Below, in pieces: positions 37,988 to 49,569 of a stretch of 64,000 nt of DNA. Below the pieces are notes generated by a model. That model had not been told where the DNA came from. It was given only the letters and a program-made list of their open reading frames with translations, and did no database searches. Both the position numbers and the translations under genes were made by a program. The stretch is from Camellia lanceoleosa (taxonomy: Eukaryota; Streptophyta; Magnoliopsida; Ericales; Theaceae), in the NCBI GenBank assembly GCA_025200525.1, contig CM045761.1:203042321-203106320 (forward strand). Reading direction: 5' to 3'. The stretch's first letter is position 1. Each line of letters starts with the position of its first letter.

Positions 37988-38449
37988 GGCTGTGTTTGGT
38001 TAAGTTTTTCCAAACTCAATTCCACCCCTTGGTTTGAGCCATGTGTTTAGTTACAGTTTTCAAACATTGATTTCACACCCATATGTGAAAACACATCTAC
38101 TCGATCATCTGGCCGGTTGACCGGAACAGTGTTCGTGTTTTTTTTTTTTTTTTTTAAAATATTTTTAGCACCTGTTATTTTAATATTTTAAATAAAAAAT
38201 ATTTTTCGATTTTTTTTTTAATTTTTTTTTATAAACTTTGAATAGAATTTTGAGTTGTGTATTTAGTTATGAGTTATAAATCTTTAAATCAAATATCATA
38301 TGTCACATTACTCAATTCAAAACTCTTTTCAAAACTCATAACCAAACAAATTTTTCACACTAAAATCATAATTTCAAAACTTACAAACTCAAAATACAAC
38401 TCTATTCTCAAATCATAATTCTAAAACTCTACCATACGCAACCCAAATT
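37988..38449. mobile_element. Possible MITE downstream of the BAHD gene
   Basis: The stretch begins GGCTGTGTTTGGTTAAG, a common plant MITE terminus, and ends near CTACCATACGCAACCC, a weak inverted match (about 10 of 14). The interior is T-rich then A-rich with complementary phrases (GAGTTATAAATC / AAAACTCATAACC). Flanking TAA/AAA is not a convincing duplication. The rest up to 39300 is non-coding and AT-rich; it contains a perfect palindrome CTCTGTCGACAGAG at 39008-39021. Confidence 0.35.
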
Positions 38450-39300
38450 TTCATAAAACAACAACAGATCAAACAATTGTGGCTGGTGTTTTATGCCTTG
38501 ACAGTTTCAATGACTTTTTTGGAGATTGTAACGCGAAGAAACAAATGCAAATAAACTGAAATTTGATTAAATAACAATTAAACTTGCCACTTAATTATAA
38601 GAATTAAATTACAAGTTCAAAATGCATCGCAATCGACAAAGGAAAACTTGGCTACAAGACTGAATTACAAACAAACTACAAACTGAATTACAAGCAAACT
38701 ATTCCTAAGTACAAGAGCTACTCCTAATTAAGTTATGTTACTCCTAATTCCACATGAGTTGTGAATTTTGTTGAAGCCCCTTTTCTCTTTGAACTTCCAC
38801 CTTTTATATGACTTTTAATGGCCATGTTGTGCTGTCACGTGCCCATTTGTCATGTTGTTACAACTATACCCATGAATTGCAGCTACTGCAATTGCCTTTG
38901 AACTTCCTTTTTTTGGCTACTACCATGTATTGCCTCCTCATTTCTCTTTCTTAGGCCACTAACTTTACTTCTTTCATTCTTGACCTTCTTCTGAATGTGT
39001 TTGAGCCTCTGTCGACAGAGAATTTTTAATTTTTTGGTGTCAACAATGCCCCCTTCATTCAGGATAAAACGGGTTTTGTCTCGAATGAATACTTTTTTTT
39101 TTTATAAAAAAATGGACTCAATATTAATATGATCCATTTATCAAGATAATTGGGCCTTAGCCCAAAAACTTAGTGTAGCCTAATGCAGAGATACCCACAT
39201 AATATAAACTTTAGAATTTGAATCTAAGCACTCATCTTGCCTTTTCATTTCTTGCACCATCTCTTGCATCCTTTTAGTCTCTGCAAAACAAACCCTAACA

Positions 39301-42002
39301 ATGGCACCCAAGAAATCAAAAGCCAAATAACTAAAGACTGCAGTACCTCAAACAGTACTTCGTTTTCCCCCTAAGATTAGGGAGAAGATTCAAGCTAACA
39401 AATTTGATAGTTGCATAAATCCTGTGGATTCCTCTGCTAAAGGGGAATTGGGACCAACCTTTATCCGTGATACTATTCATGATGAGGTGGCCCCCTATTT
39501 CTTCATTGCTCAGACAGGAACTTTGTTGCTCGATAGGGTCAAGCTAACTTGGCACCAATGGGAAACTAGCCGCAACCCTCTGCGATCATGGATAAAACCT
39601 AGTGCAAATTGGAAGCTTTGGGTTAATAGAATCATGAAATGTGACTTGGACCTTTGGTTAGCCCTTGGTATCTATGATGTTATATGTTTATCAACCTTTG
39701 CCTTTGATATGGATAAATGGACAATCAGTGCTGCCACTTGCTTTTGGTCTACTTCCTGTAATTCCTTACTACTGAAATGTGGTATGCTCTCCCCTACTAT
39801 TTTAGATGTTGTACATCTGACTGGCCTCCCGGTGGGTGGCCAACAAATCAGTGCCCTTTTGACTCCTCAAAAAGCTAACTTCAATATTGTTACTAATATT
39901 AGCTATGGGAGTTTTATGAAGAAATACCAAAAATTTGGTTTGGAACCCACTGATGAAGAAATGATAGCCTTTTACCTTTTGTGGTTGAACCAAATTTTTT
40001 TTTTTTTTTTTTCTGTATCTCTGGTTTTAAGGTTATTGGGGAATACTTGCCTCTTGCTATTTGTATTCAAGAAGGCACTGAACTAGCTTTTGCTCCATTT
40101 TTGTTGGCCACATTATATAGAGGCTTTTTTACCTTAGCCACAAAAGAAATAGATGTCAACTGTGGTGGTCCTTTCTGGTTCTTTCAGGCCTAGCTTTATG
40201 CATACTTTCTTGAAGTCGGGCCTTCCAAACACATACCGTACTCTTCTCCTTGTGGGTGTTATGCTAAACATTTCCTCTCTTTTCGACGCTCAACTGACAT
40301 GTCCTTTACTAGAGTCTTTTCTCTTTTTTATGGACTCCCTGTCGACAGAGAGACAACTTTATTTATACATTTTCATGATTTCCACTTCAAATCCTCCACT
40401 CTCACATATATTCATGCTGACCCTCAAACTTTGGATGATACATGGAAAAACAAACAAAAATCCTTTTGGGCTCAAGTTCTCACTTCTAGGTATATTTTAG
40501 TTAGGGGTTCAATTGCCAACAATAGACTATCAAATTATAGTTTTGAAAGTTATAACCCATGTCAATGGGCTAGGCAATTTGGGTTAATTCAAGTCTTACC
40601 TTGCCCTTACTTTCATCCCACTATTCTTGAATATGTGGAATTAAGAAATCAATTTAAAGTAAAGGAAGATGTTGAACTCATCCTTATCACCAATCAAGAA
40701 TTATTTGATCACTTTAGCTTTTACTTCTATAACATTTACCCATATCCCTCCAAAAAATTCCAAGATTGGTGGTTGCTCATGAATGCTATCATTTTCTATA
40801 AAGACTTGGCTGTCTACCTTTGGGATCTCCATCTTGACAACAGAAAAGGAGTGGAAAGAGTTATAGGTTAGTTCTTCGGCCAATTTGATCATCTATTTCC
40901 TTTAAATGCTCTTTCTTTCTTTTGTTTTGTTAATGTTTCATTTCTACAGGCCCCTTTCCATTGGTTTTTGAGCCTTTGGCCACTGCGAAACCAGACTCCA
41001 AGGGCAAAGAAAAAATAAGTTATGCCAAGAAAGCTAAAAAAGCCCTATGGATGAATCTTTTGCCAAAATCCAAGAAAGAGACAGTTTCACAGCTTTTCCT
41101 CCAGTGGCCATATCTAAGCCAACTCAAACTGTTGCCAACCCAACTTCCTCTTCATCTTCTTCAGATTGGGACATGCCTATTGGCCAAATCTTTGGCTCCT
41201 CAGCTCAAAAACCTACAAATTAGAGTCCAGTGAGGACTTTTGAAGTACAATACCAGGTTTCTTACCTCAACTCTTTCTGACATTTTTCAAATTTTCTTGA
41301 CTAGACATTATACTATTAAATTTTAACTATCATCTCTCTGCCTTGACAGAGAAAAAGAAAAGGCTTACCTACCCTTCCAGCAACTCAGATGACCAAGAAG
41401 TCCAGGCCAAATCATCTCCCCAGCTTGCCAAGGAGAAACTACCATCTCCTCTTGGTTCTTTATTTGCTGAGGCTGGGATCCCTCTTGGCATAACTCTTGG
41501 GGATCTCCTTGCTTTCCCTGGTAGAGGTGCTGCTCTAGGCTCAAATGAAATCTTTGACTTCCCAATAATAAATGACATTATGGGTGAGTCAGATAGTGAT
41601 AAGAAAAACAATGCACCTCCAACCAGAGAAGATCAACTTGGAGAAACTTTTGTTGATTTGGAAACCAATTCTCCAGAGAATCAACAACCTATCCATATGA
41701 CTTCTTCTAGGATGAACCAGACCCAAACACAATGCCATGCTTCCACTTCTGGCCCTTCGCAATCTATACCTATACCTTCTCCAAATGATTCCTTGCAAAA
41801 TGACACAATTCCTTCTATTGACCCATTCTTGGCATCTTCCTTACCACCACCTAGGCCTATAATTCTTCCTTCTGTTACTGTTGAGACAAATAAAGACTCA
41901 ACATTTCTTTCTTTAGAAACTACAACATTACCATCCACCATTGCCACTGATGTTACTGGCTTGGTAGAGTCAGTGACTCCTTTTGCTAATCCTCATCAAG
42001 AG
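39301..42002 (+). pseudogene. Plant mobile domain (PMD/MAIN-like) gene, broken
   Basis: ATG at 39301 opens MAPKKSKAK, a TAA (39328-39330, probably from CAA) follows, and the same frame continues through LRFPPKIREK into a PMD: WHQWETSRNPLRSW, LAHLTGLPVGG-like VVHLTGLPVGG, DEEMIAFYLLWL, then after an 18-T run (39995-40012) that shifts frame, PLAICIQEGTELAFAP, NCGGPFWFFQA and a TAG at 40191-40193 in the Trp position before LYAYF. Exon 1 ends at about 40866 before GTTAGT. Later exons (from 40951, and about 41349-42002) encode a low-complexity Ser/Pro/Thr-rich tail. PMD proteins include Arabidopsis MAIN/MAIL1, which act in silencing, and many transposon-borne copies. Sequence up to 42339 is probably more of the same tail, cut by an LTR insertion. 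Confidence 0.75.
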
Positions 42003-42339
42003 GTAAATCTTCTCAAAACAAGTTACATCTGTGATTAGATCTTCACATGGCTAAACTTTGAATTTTGACTGGTTGGAGGTACATCCCATACTCCTACCAT
42101 TGCTGAAATGTGTGTGCAAACAACTCCACCTCATAGTCCTCCTCAATAAGCCAAATCAATAATTTCTTCCCAAATTGGGCTCCTTCTTATAGAGGTAACT
42201 TTTCTTGACTTGCAACAACAAATAACTATTTTCTACAACTTATTAACCTTGGCCTGTCCATTCAGGTCGAATCAACTCCAGTCACAAATTCATCCCCTCC
42301 TCCTTTTGAGACCACCTTTGAGACATTACTGATGGAAGC

Positions 42340-42810
42340 TGTAACAATCCCGACCTGTGATTAACTATTAATTCATGATTAAATATTCCTAATAAGTAAT
42401 TAAGATAAAATCATGTGATAATTGTATGAACTATATGGTATTTGCGTTTATATCTGTCTGTTGTATATCTATTTGTGTTTCTATTTTGTCCTACAAATTG
42501 AAGGTTTTATCAGTATCCGATCAAAAAATTGACTACAGTTATATGTTATTTGGAATTCTTAGAATTTTATGGTAGGTTGAATTGAAATCTAATTCAGAAC
42601 GAATTAAATTAGTATAATTAATGTCAATTTGATTAACCTAAGTCAAGTTTAATTAAGTTTCATTAATTGAGCATATATAAGGTTATTTTGACTCCATGAG
42701 TTCATTTTGCACCTTCATTTCATCCTCTTTGAGCTCCAAACATGAGGGTGAGTGAGAAGAGTGAGCTTAGAGTCATTTTGGAAAGGAATTAAGCTCAAGT
42801 TAAGGGAATT
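42340..42810 (+). mobile_element. 5' fragment of a gypsy LTR, interrupted by the next LTR
   Basis: It starts TGTAACAATCCCGACCTG and parallels the start of the LTR at 42811 (TGTAATAACCCTGACCCG), sharing phrases such as TTATCxGxxTCC and a GATTAACTA stretch. It has a TATA-like TATATAAGG near 42674. It stops at the next LTR, which inserted into it. Confidence 0.7.
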
Positions 42811-45276
42811 TGTAATAACCCTGACCCGTAATTAGCTATTAATCAATATTTACGGATGCTAATGAGTGGATTAAAATGAACTATGGGATTAATATGTAAT
42901 TTGTATCATAATTGGCTTTTACTTGCTACCCATAGTAATATCTGATGAAATTTCACTTTAAAATAAAATTGAAAGCCTTATCGGCGTCCAAACCCGGAAT
43001 TGTCTACACCAATATGTTAATTGGAATTTTTAGAACCTTATGGCATATTTAATTAAAACATGATTTAGTATGATTGAATTGGATTAAATAGTATTAAAAC
43101 ACATTAGTTTGATTAACTACTTAAATGCCATTGAGTGGCTATACTCTACACCATTTGAGCCTTAATTCACTTCACTTCATCAGCCTTTGAGTGAGTGGAA
43201 AATTCTGAGAAAACCTTTTAGAGAGAGAGGGAGAGCAATTCTAGAGAGAGAGAAGGAAGAATTCAAAGAAGAATTGGAGATTTTGCTTGTATTCACCAAG
43301 ATTGTGCAAGTTTCTAGCAAGAACAAGATCTAAGGTAGAATATTCATCCCTTTAATGATGTATTTCAGTGTAATCATGCTTAGTTCATGAAGATTTGGGG
43401 TTTAAAGTCAAGATTTGAGTTGGAGAAGTTGAATAGTGAGCTAAATCATGCATGCATGCATACATTCTTGCATTTTGAAGTTAATTTTCATAAAAACTTA
43501 CATGCATGTGTTAATTTCATTCATATGTTGGTCATTCAACTTATTTTTCATCAACTTACCAAGTTTGATCATGTTTTGGAAGGTTTGAATTGGAAGAAGT
43601 TCTTGCATGTTGATTTCATGGGTCAAATTGGGATTTAAGTTGGATTTTGAAGAAATGACAAGTTTTTGGGCCATGATTCCTTGTTTTAATTCTTAAACCA
43701 TGTTGTTTTATAAGTCTTCATGTGTTTCCTTAATTTTGGGCCCAGAAAAATGAGTTTTGAAAGATTGAATGTCGAATTTGAGCTTGAGGAGGCAATCTGG
43801 AAATTCCAGATTTTGCAGGCTCGCTCGAGCGAAGGGGTTCTCGCTCGAGCGACCACTCTGAGATTGTGCACCTCGCTCGAGCGACCAAAAGTCCGCTCGA
43901 GCGTAAATTTCGAGCTCCCAGAAGTTTTGCAGAATTTACAGATCGCTCGAGCGAAGGAATGTGCGCTCGAGCGACCACTCACATCTTTGCATGTCCGCTC
44001 GAGCGAGGAAGTCTACGCTCGAGCGGAGTGTCATTTCTGCATGCTCGCTCGAGCGAGGAAAGCTTCGCTCGAGCGAGGACTTAAAATTCTGAAATTTTGC
44101 CTAAGTGTTCCAAAGCATGTTTTGACAACCTCATTGCATCTTAGGCATTCCTAAGCCTTAATTAAGCTATAGTAATGAGGTTATGGGCTAGAAACGCACA
44201 CTAAGATGAAGAATGACAAGTATGTATGTGACTTGAGCATTGTAATAAGAATGAATCACACTAAGAGATTGCAAGGGTGTGTGTGTGTTCTAAGCCATGT
44301 GTTAAGATTGAACATGAACCAACGTAATGAAAGCTAAGCCTTAATGGCCACATGAATAAGTAATGATAAGATTCGTTGGTGCTATGTATTTTGTGATTGT
44401 AGGTCAACGTCCAAGAAGTGCTTGACCATCTACGGAATCACTGTGAGTAACGTTATCGTAAAGATACGTTGATATGAAATTATGTTCCAAATGTGATATA
44501 TCAAGCTATGATTTCTGAAATGATATATGTTTCTGTGAACGAACATTCCAAGTTTGAAATCTATTATGGCATCCATAGATAGTCCCAAGTCATGGGGGAC
44601 AGCATGAAAATGCGGGTCCATGGCAGTTACGAGATCTCGTTAGCCACTTCATTGTGGTGTTTGTTTAATCGGTGTCCGGGACCGGTTACTCTAGTCGGAA
44701 GACGTTATGTGATGTGTGATTTGTTCTATGGAATATGCCATTATTATGTTCACATATGAGATGATTATGTTGATGCTATGATCTGTTTTATACATATAAA
44801 ATGTTCGGATTTCGTTCACTAACCCCTTTACCTTAATGTTATTCACTGGGCTTTAGCTCACTGTTTGTATATATATATTATAGGTGAGCATTCGGGAGCG
44901 CAAGCCCAAAAGCTTTGTGGGGGTCTGTGTTCTGTTGTCAGCCAGCCATTGTGCCTCACGTGGAGGTTCCCTAAGTGTCTTGGGATCAAGTTTTGTTTAG
45001 TCTGTTATGCATGAGACTTATGTTAATTATATTGGCTGTACATTTGTGTAAGTGTGTGGGTATAATATAATGTATGGTTGACTTATGGTTATGTAAATAA
45101 AGTTTTAAATTATTCCGTTTCATGTAAGTCAACACAGCTCGTTGGACATTTATATTTATGTATTTGCTTCCGCTAGCCCCTTATTTTATATTGATGTCAT
45201 CAGAGGCCGTAGGTAATCCAAGGATTACTGGCCGGTTGCGATGCTAAACCTACAGGGGCGGGTTTGGGTCGTGACA
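42811..45276 (+). repeat. 5' LTR (2.47 kb) of a Ty3/gypsy element
   Basis: It starts TGTAATAACC and ends GGTCGTGACA. The next bases hold a tRNA-Met primer site at 45280, which makes this a 5' LTR. It contains the paired palindrome array at 43822-44075 and a GA-rich stretch near 43220-43260. Two overlapping open frames across the array are by-products of repeated sequence. Confidence 0.85.
43822..44075. repeat. Array of ten CGCTCGAGCG palindromes in five pairs
   Basis: Perfect palindromes start at 43822, 43842, 43874, 43894, 43944, 43964, 43996, 44016, 44046 and 44066. Within each pair the starts are exactly 20 bp apart; pairs are separated by 32, 50, 32 and 30 bp. The sequence between pairs is not conserved to the same extent. 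Confidence 0.95.
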
Positions 45277-45279
45277 GAG

Positions 45280-45291
45280 TGGTATCAGAGC
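45280..45291 (+). other. Primer binding site (tRNA-Met) of the gypsy element
   Basis: TGGTATCAGAGC lies three bases after the LTR end (GTGACA-GAG), complementary to initiator tRNA-Met, as is usual in gypsy elements with this LTR end. The leader up to 45619 holds no gene. Confidence 0.9.
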
Positions 45292-45619
45292 ACGAGTTAT
45301 ACCGCACGCACGTGTCCATATGAGCTATAGGATGTCCTAGAAATGAAATAGGGACATTGCATTGTCATGTGTAAACATATGAACATAAATGAACTGAAAA
45401 TGAAAATAAATGAATCTATGAGTTAAATGGAATAACATACCATGAGAATTTCAATACCGAATATGAAATCTATGTGAACGTGAACGTATGAATGAAAAGA
45501 ATCATGTGACTGTATTCGAATTGAACCAGAAATGTATAAACACATTTGACATGAAATGAAATGTGAAATCTATAAGAACTTCCCTTGTATTGATAAGCAC
45601 CCTGTTTCTGTATAGATCA

Positions 45620-46586
45620 ATGGAAAGAACAAGGAATGTAGACGAATCTGAATCTTCCGCCGCTAGATTTAACCGGTTAGAGGAAATGGTTGAAGCCTTA
45701 ATCAAAATCAAACAACAAAGAACAAGGGCAAACATGTGTACTTGAACCAGCTAATTATGATATGATAACACTGATACAGAAATACAATAAGATGAAACCA
45801 CCTGAATTTCTGGGGGGTATTGAACCGTTAAAAGCTGAGGCTTGGGTTTTAGAGACTGAGAAAATATTTGAGGTATTTCCGTGTACTGAGGCACAAAAAG
45901 TTTTGTTGGCAACATTCACACTTAGAGAAGAAGCTAGGAGATGGTGGATGTTAGTTCGAAATGATAATGAGGGAGTGACCTGGGATAGGTTTAAGGAAAT
46001 TTTCTTCGAAAAATATTTTCCCCAATGCATCCGGGATAGGAAGGTATCTGAGTTTATGCAACTGAAACAAGGCAAAATGACTGTGGCTGAATATGAAATC
46101 AAATTTACTGAGTTAGCCCGTTATGCACCCCATATGATAGACACTGATGACAAAAAGGCTAGGAAATTTGAAGGTGGGCTTGACTCGGAGGTGTATGACC
46201 GAGTCGGTATCTTAAACTTACCAAAGTATGTGGATGTTCTTAATAGGGCCTTAATGTCAGAAGCAAACATAGCAGCCTTGAAAATATCAAAATCAAGACC
46301 ATCAACTAAATCCGAAAGAACAAAACAGAAGAAGCAAAAAGTTAAAATGACAAGTAATTCGATGGTCAACGTGAATGAGAAATTCGGGGCAATAACTGTG
46401 AATAAAGAAGGTCAGGGGAGTAATGTATCCAAAGATATACCTGTCTGTAGAGAATGTGAGAAACAACATTGGGGCATTTGTCGCCGTCTGTCAGGGGCTT
46501 GTTTTAGATGTGGTCAGAAGGGGCACTTGGCTAAATCTTGCCCGCGAACTCATCCGAACAACAAAAAGCCTAAATCTACACCCTAG
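45620..46586 (+). pseudogene. Gypsy gag, first copy
   Basis: ATG at 45620 (MERTRNVDESESS) leads into a short frame; a single frameshift near 45715-45730 joins it to the main gag frame (NYDMITLIQKYNKMKPPEF). The capsid region shows ARRWWMLVRNDNEGVTWDRF and FFEKYFPQCIRDRKVSEFMQ, and the nucleocapsid has a CCHC knuckle CFRCGQKGHLAKSC. Gag packages element RNA into virus-like particles in the cytoplasm. The frame ends at 46586 and no protease follows it directly; instead a second gag follows. Confidence 0.85.
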
Positions 46587-46907
46587 TTTCAGAAAATGCT
46601 CAGAACACTGAAAAGACTAACACAGGTATTACCCTAACAATGTGTAATTGTTTTATGGGAATTTGTGGGTGAATCATGTACTGCTTAGTTTGATATAGAT
46701 TGTGGGAATATTGAATGAACTAATTGATATAGATTAGGGACATTTCATTTGCATGTGCGAGTATGTGTGTCAATTCTAGTAAATGTGGAAATTGAATTTG
46801 AACATAAACACAAAAAATTAAAATGAATGAACTAGGAATGAATGTGCCTAATATTGCAAAAAGAACTATTTGCCTATGTTTATTATTGTACCTGTTTACC
46901 TATAACA

Positions 46908-48492
46908 ATGGAAAATGCAAGAAGTGATGGAACAGCTGAATCTTCTGGGGCTCAGATGAGCTGAATAGAACAAATGCTCACAGCCTTAACTAAAGCAATG
47001 ATACAGCAGCAAAGACAACAACCTCTACCTCCTGCGCCCTCTCCGGTCCAAGTTGAGTTGGATAACAATGATATTATAAATTTAACTCAGAAGTTCATGA
47101 AGATGAAACCGCCGACTTTCTTGGGTTATATTGAACCCTTAAAGGCAAAGACATGGTTACTCGAAATGGAGAAACTATTTGAAGTGTTTCTCTGCTCCGA
47201 GACTTAGAAAGTTCTATTGGCCACCTATACCCTAAAAGATGAAGCTCAAAAATGGTGGTTGTTAATCTGAACTAATAATGGGAACATGACATGGACTCAA
47301 TTCAACGAGATCTTCTACGACAAATACTTTCCTCAGTACTTCTAGGACCGAAAGGTTTTTGAATTCCAAGAACTCAAGCAAGGCAACATGTCTGTAGCCA
47401 AGTATGAGGCTAAATTCACAGAATTAGCTCGATTTACTCCTCATATACGAACTATAAGAAGGCTAAAAAATTTGAGGGGAGATTAGATTTGGATGTGTTT
47501 GATCGAGTAGGCATCCTGAAGTTGCCTACATATGTGGAAGTACTTGATAGAGCATTGATGGTAGAAGCCACTCTAGCAGCAAAGAAACAAGTTAACACTC
47601 CAACAACTGAATGGAGAGGGAAGAGACCCGGCTTTAATTTTAAAAAGGGTCGGTTGTTTTCAAAGAAGTAGAACACGGGATTCTCCAGTAGCTTTAGTCA
47701 GAGTAGCGGATCTATTCCAAATTGCCTTGATTATGGAAGGAAGCATAGGGGAGTGTGTTACCGTACATCTGGAGCCTGTTACCGGTGTGGCAAAGTTGCC
47801 GTATGATGAAAGATTGTCCATTTGGGTCAAAGAATGCCAATCGCTCCGCAACAAGTTTAGCCAGATCTGCTTCTGTGATAAGGTCAAATGTTAGAACTAA
47901 TGCCAGAGGTAACACTGGAAATGAAACACTAAGGCAAAAAAGAGTATTCACACTAGTCCCAGGGGATGTACAAAACACCAAGTCTGTGGTGTTAGGTATA
48001 ATTTCTATCTGTACCCAAAATGCATATGTCTTGATAGATTCTGGTTCCACTCACTCATTTGTGTCGCACACCTTTTCTCAAAAATTAACTAAACCCTTAG
48101 AACCCATGAATTATTTATTGTTTGTATCTACGCCATCTGGGGGTTCTATGGTATGTGCATATGTTTATCTAGCATGTAATATTGTGATTGGTGATGTGAC
48201 GTTGTATGTTGATTTATTGTCATTGGGAATTGACCATTTTGACTGCATATTAGGTATAGACTGGTTAACGAAGCACTGTGCAACTATTGACCGTGTGCAT
48301 AAATCCGTTGTGTTTCGTCCACCTAGTTTACCTGAATTTGTGTTTGCTGGGAATGGGGTAGTTCCTCCCCCGTATTTGATTTCTGCCATGAAAGTTGTTA
48401 AACTGCTTAGGAATGGGTATAAAGGCTATATGTGTTATGTTTTGACTGAGACTTCTGATAGTTCTAATGTGAAAACTATTCTTGTTGCTTGT
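46908..48492 (+). pseudogene. Second gag copy plus aspartic protease, truncated by an LTR
   Basis: ATG at 46908 begins a diverged gag (MKPPTFLGYIEPL, FYDKYFPQ) with stops near 46960, 47205, 47268 and 47343, each consistent with C-to-T change in Gln or Arg codons. A frame-shifted CCHC remnant lies at about 47775-47825. The protease frame (about 47880-48492) has the active site YVLIDSGSTHSF and the ILGIDWL motif. Reverse transcriptase should follow but the frame ends at 48492, where a TGTAGACA LTR begins. Leader-like sequence (46640-46900) precedes this gag, so the leader-plus-gag unit appears twice. Confidence 0.8.
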
Positions 48493-49524
48493 TGTAGACA
48501 TCCCATTTTTGACGGCCCTTAAGACTTGGGCGCCACTGATTGATCACTCAATGATGAAAGTTATGCTGTACAAGCATTCGATTTCTTTAGTAAGAAGAGC
48601 TTCTAAATCCTAACCTTCCACCCCATTTTGGACCAAAACTATTTTGACCAAAATTATTTTAGATCTTCAAACCCTTTCTTTCAAAATATTTTTGAAAATG
48701 TTTCTACGATGTTCCGAGGCTCACATTTTGTTAAAAATTGCACTTTTCGATAAATCGAGCAAGGAAAAAGTAGAAATAAATGGAAGAGAGATGAACTCTT
48801 TGAAAAATCTTTTAAACCTCTTATTTATAGGTTTGGAGTTGAAGAAAATTGGAGGAGAGAGAAGAAAAATAGTTGGCGGATAGTTGAGCATCAAACCGTT
48901 AAGAGAGAACTGGGCAGCCTCACTAAATCAGGCCTATCTCTTTGTACTCTTAGACTTTAGTTGTAAGGCCACCACCATTGGAAATTGGACTTCTGGGGCT
49001 TTATTTTAGACTCAAGAATTTCCTAAAGCTGATTCGGATGAGGGAGATATGGCTGGTTGAAGTTAGGCATCAATCCAGTTAAGCTAGAAATGACTAACCT
49101 TCACTAAAATAGGCATATCTCTTTTCACACTTAGAATTTAGATGTGAGTATGCCATCATTGGAAAGTAGACTTCTGGGGCTTTAATTTAGACTCAAGAAT
49201 GACCTAAAACCGAGTTCGGATGAAGGAGATATGCCCATTTGAAGTTGGGCTTAGAAGCAGATTTTTGGTAGTCGGTAGATGGCCAGCCGGACACCATTAA
49301 TGGCCGACAATGCACACTTCTGGCCGGCCGGCCATGTGCCAGCCACTAGTGTAAAACCCATATATTTTTTTTAGCTGTTTCCACAAAACTCCAGCTGTTC
49401 CTTTTTAGATTTTTTCAAACTAAGGCTCATGTTATCTATATATAGAGGACTTCTCTTCTTGCTTTCAAGGTTGGAAACATTTAGGAGTGAAGAAATAATT
49501 TTGGAAAAAATCCTCTCTCTCTAC

Positions 49525-49569
<45 letters not shown>

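Noticed and set aside
43822..44075. CRISPR-like array appearance (short repeats with spacers)
   Set aside because: Eukaryotic LTR context, 10-bp palindromic repeats, very short irregular spacers and no cas genes.
43720..44154. Open frames of 144 and 82 residues across the palindrome array
   Set aside because: Repeated Arg/Ser/Ala phrases on several frames come from translating CGCTCGAGCG; no domain, and it lies inside an LTR.
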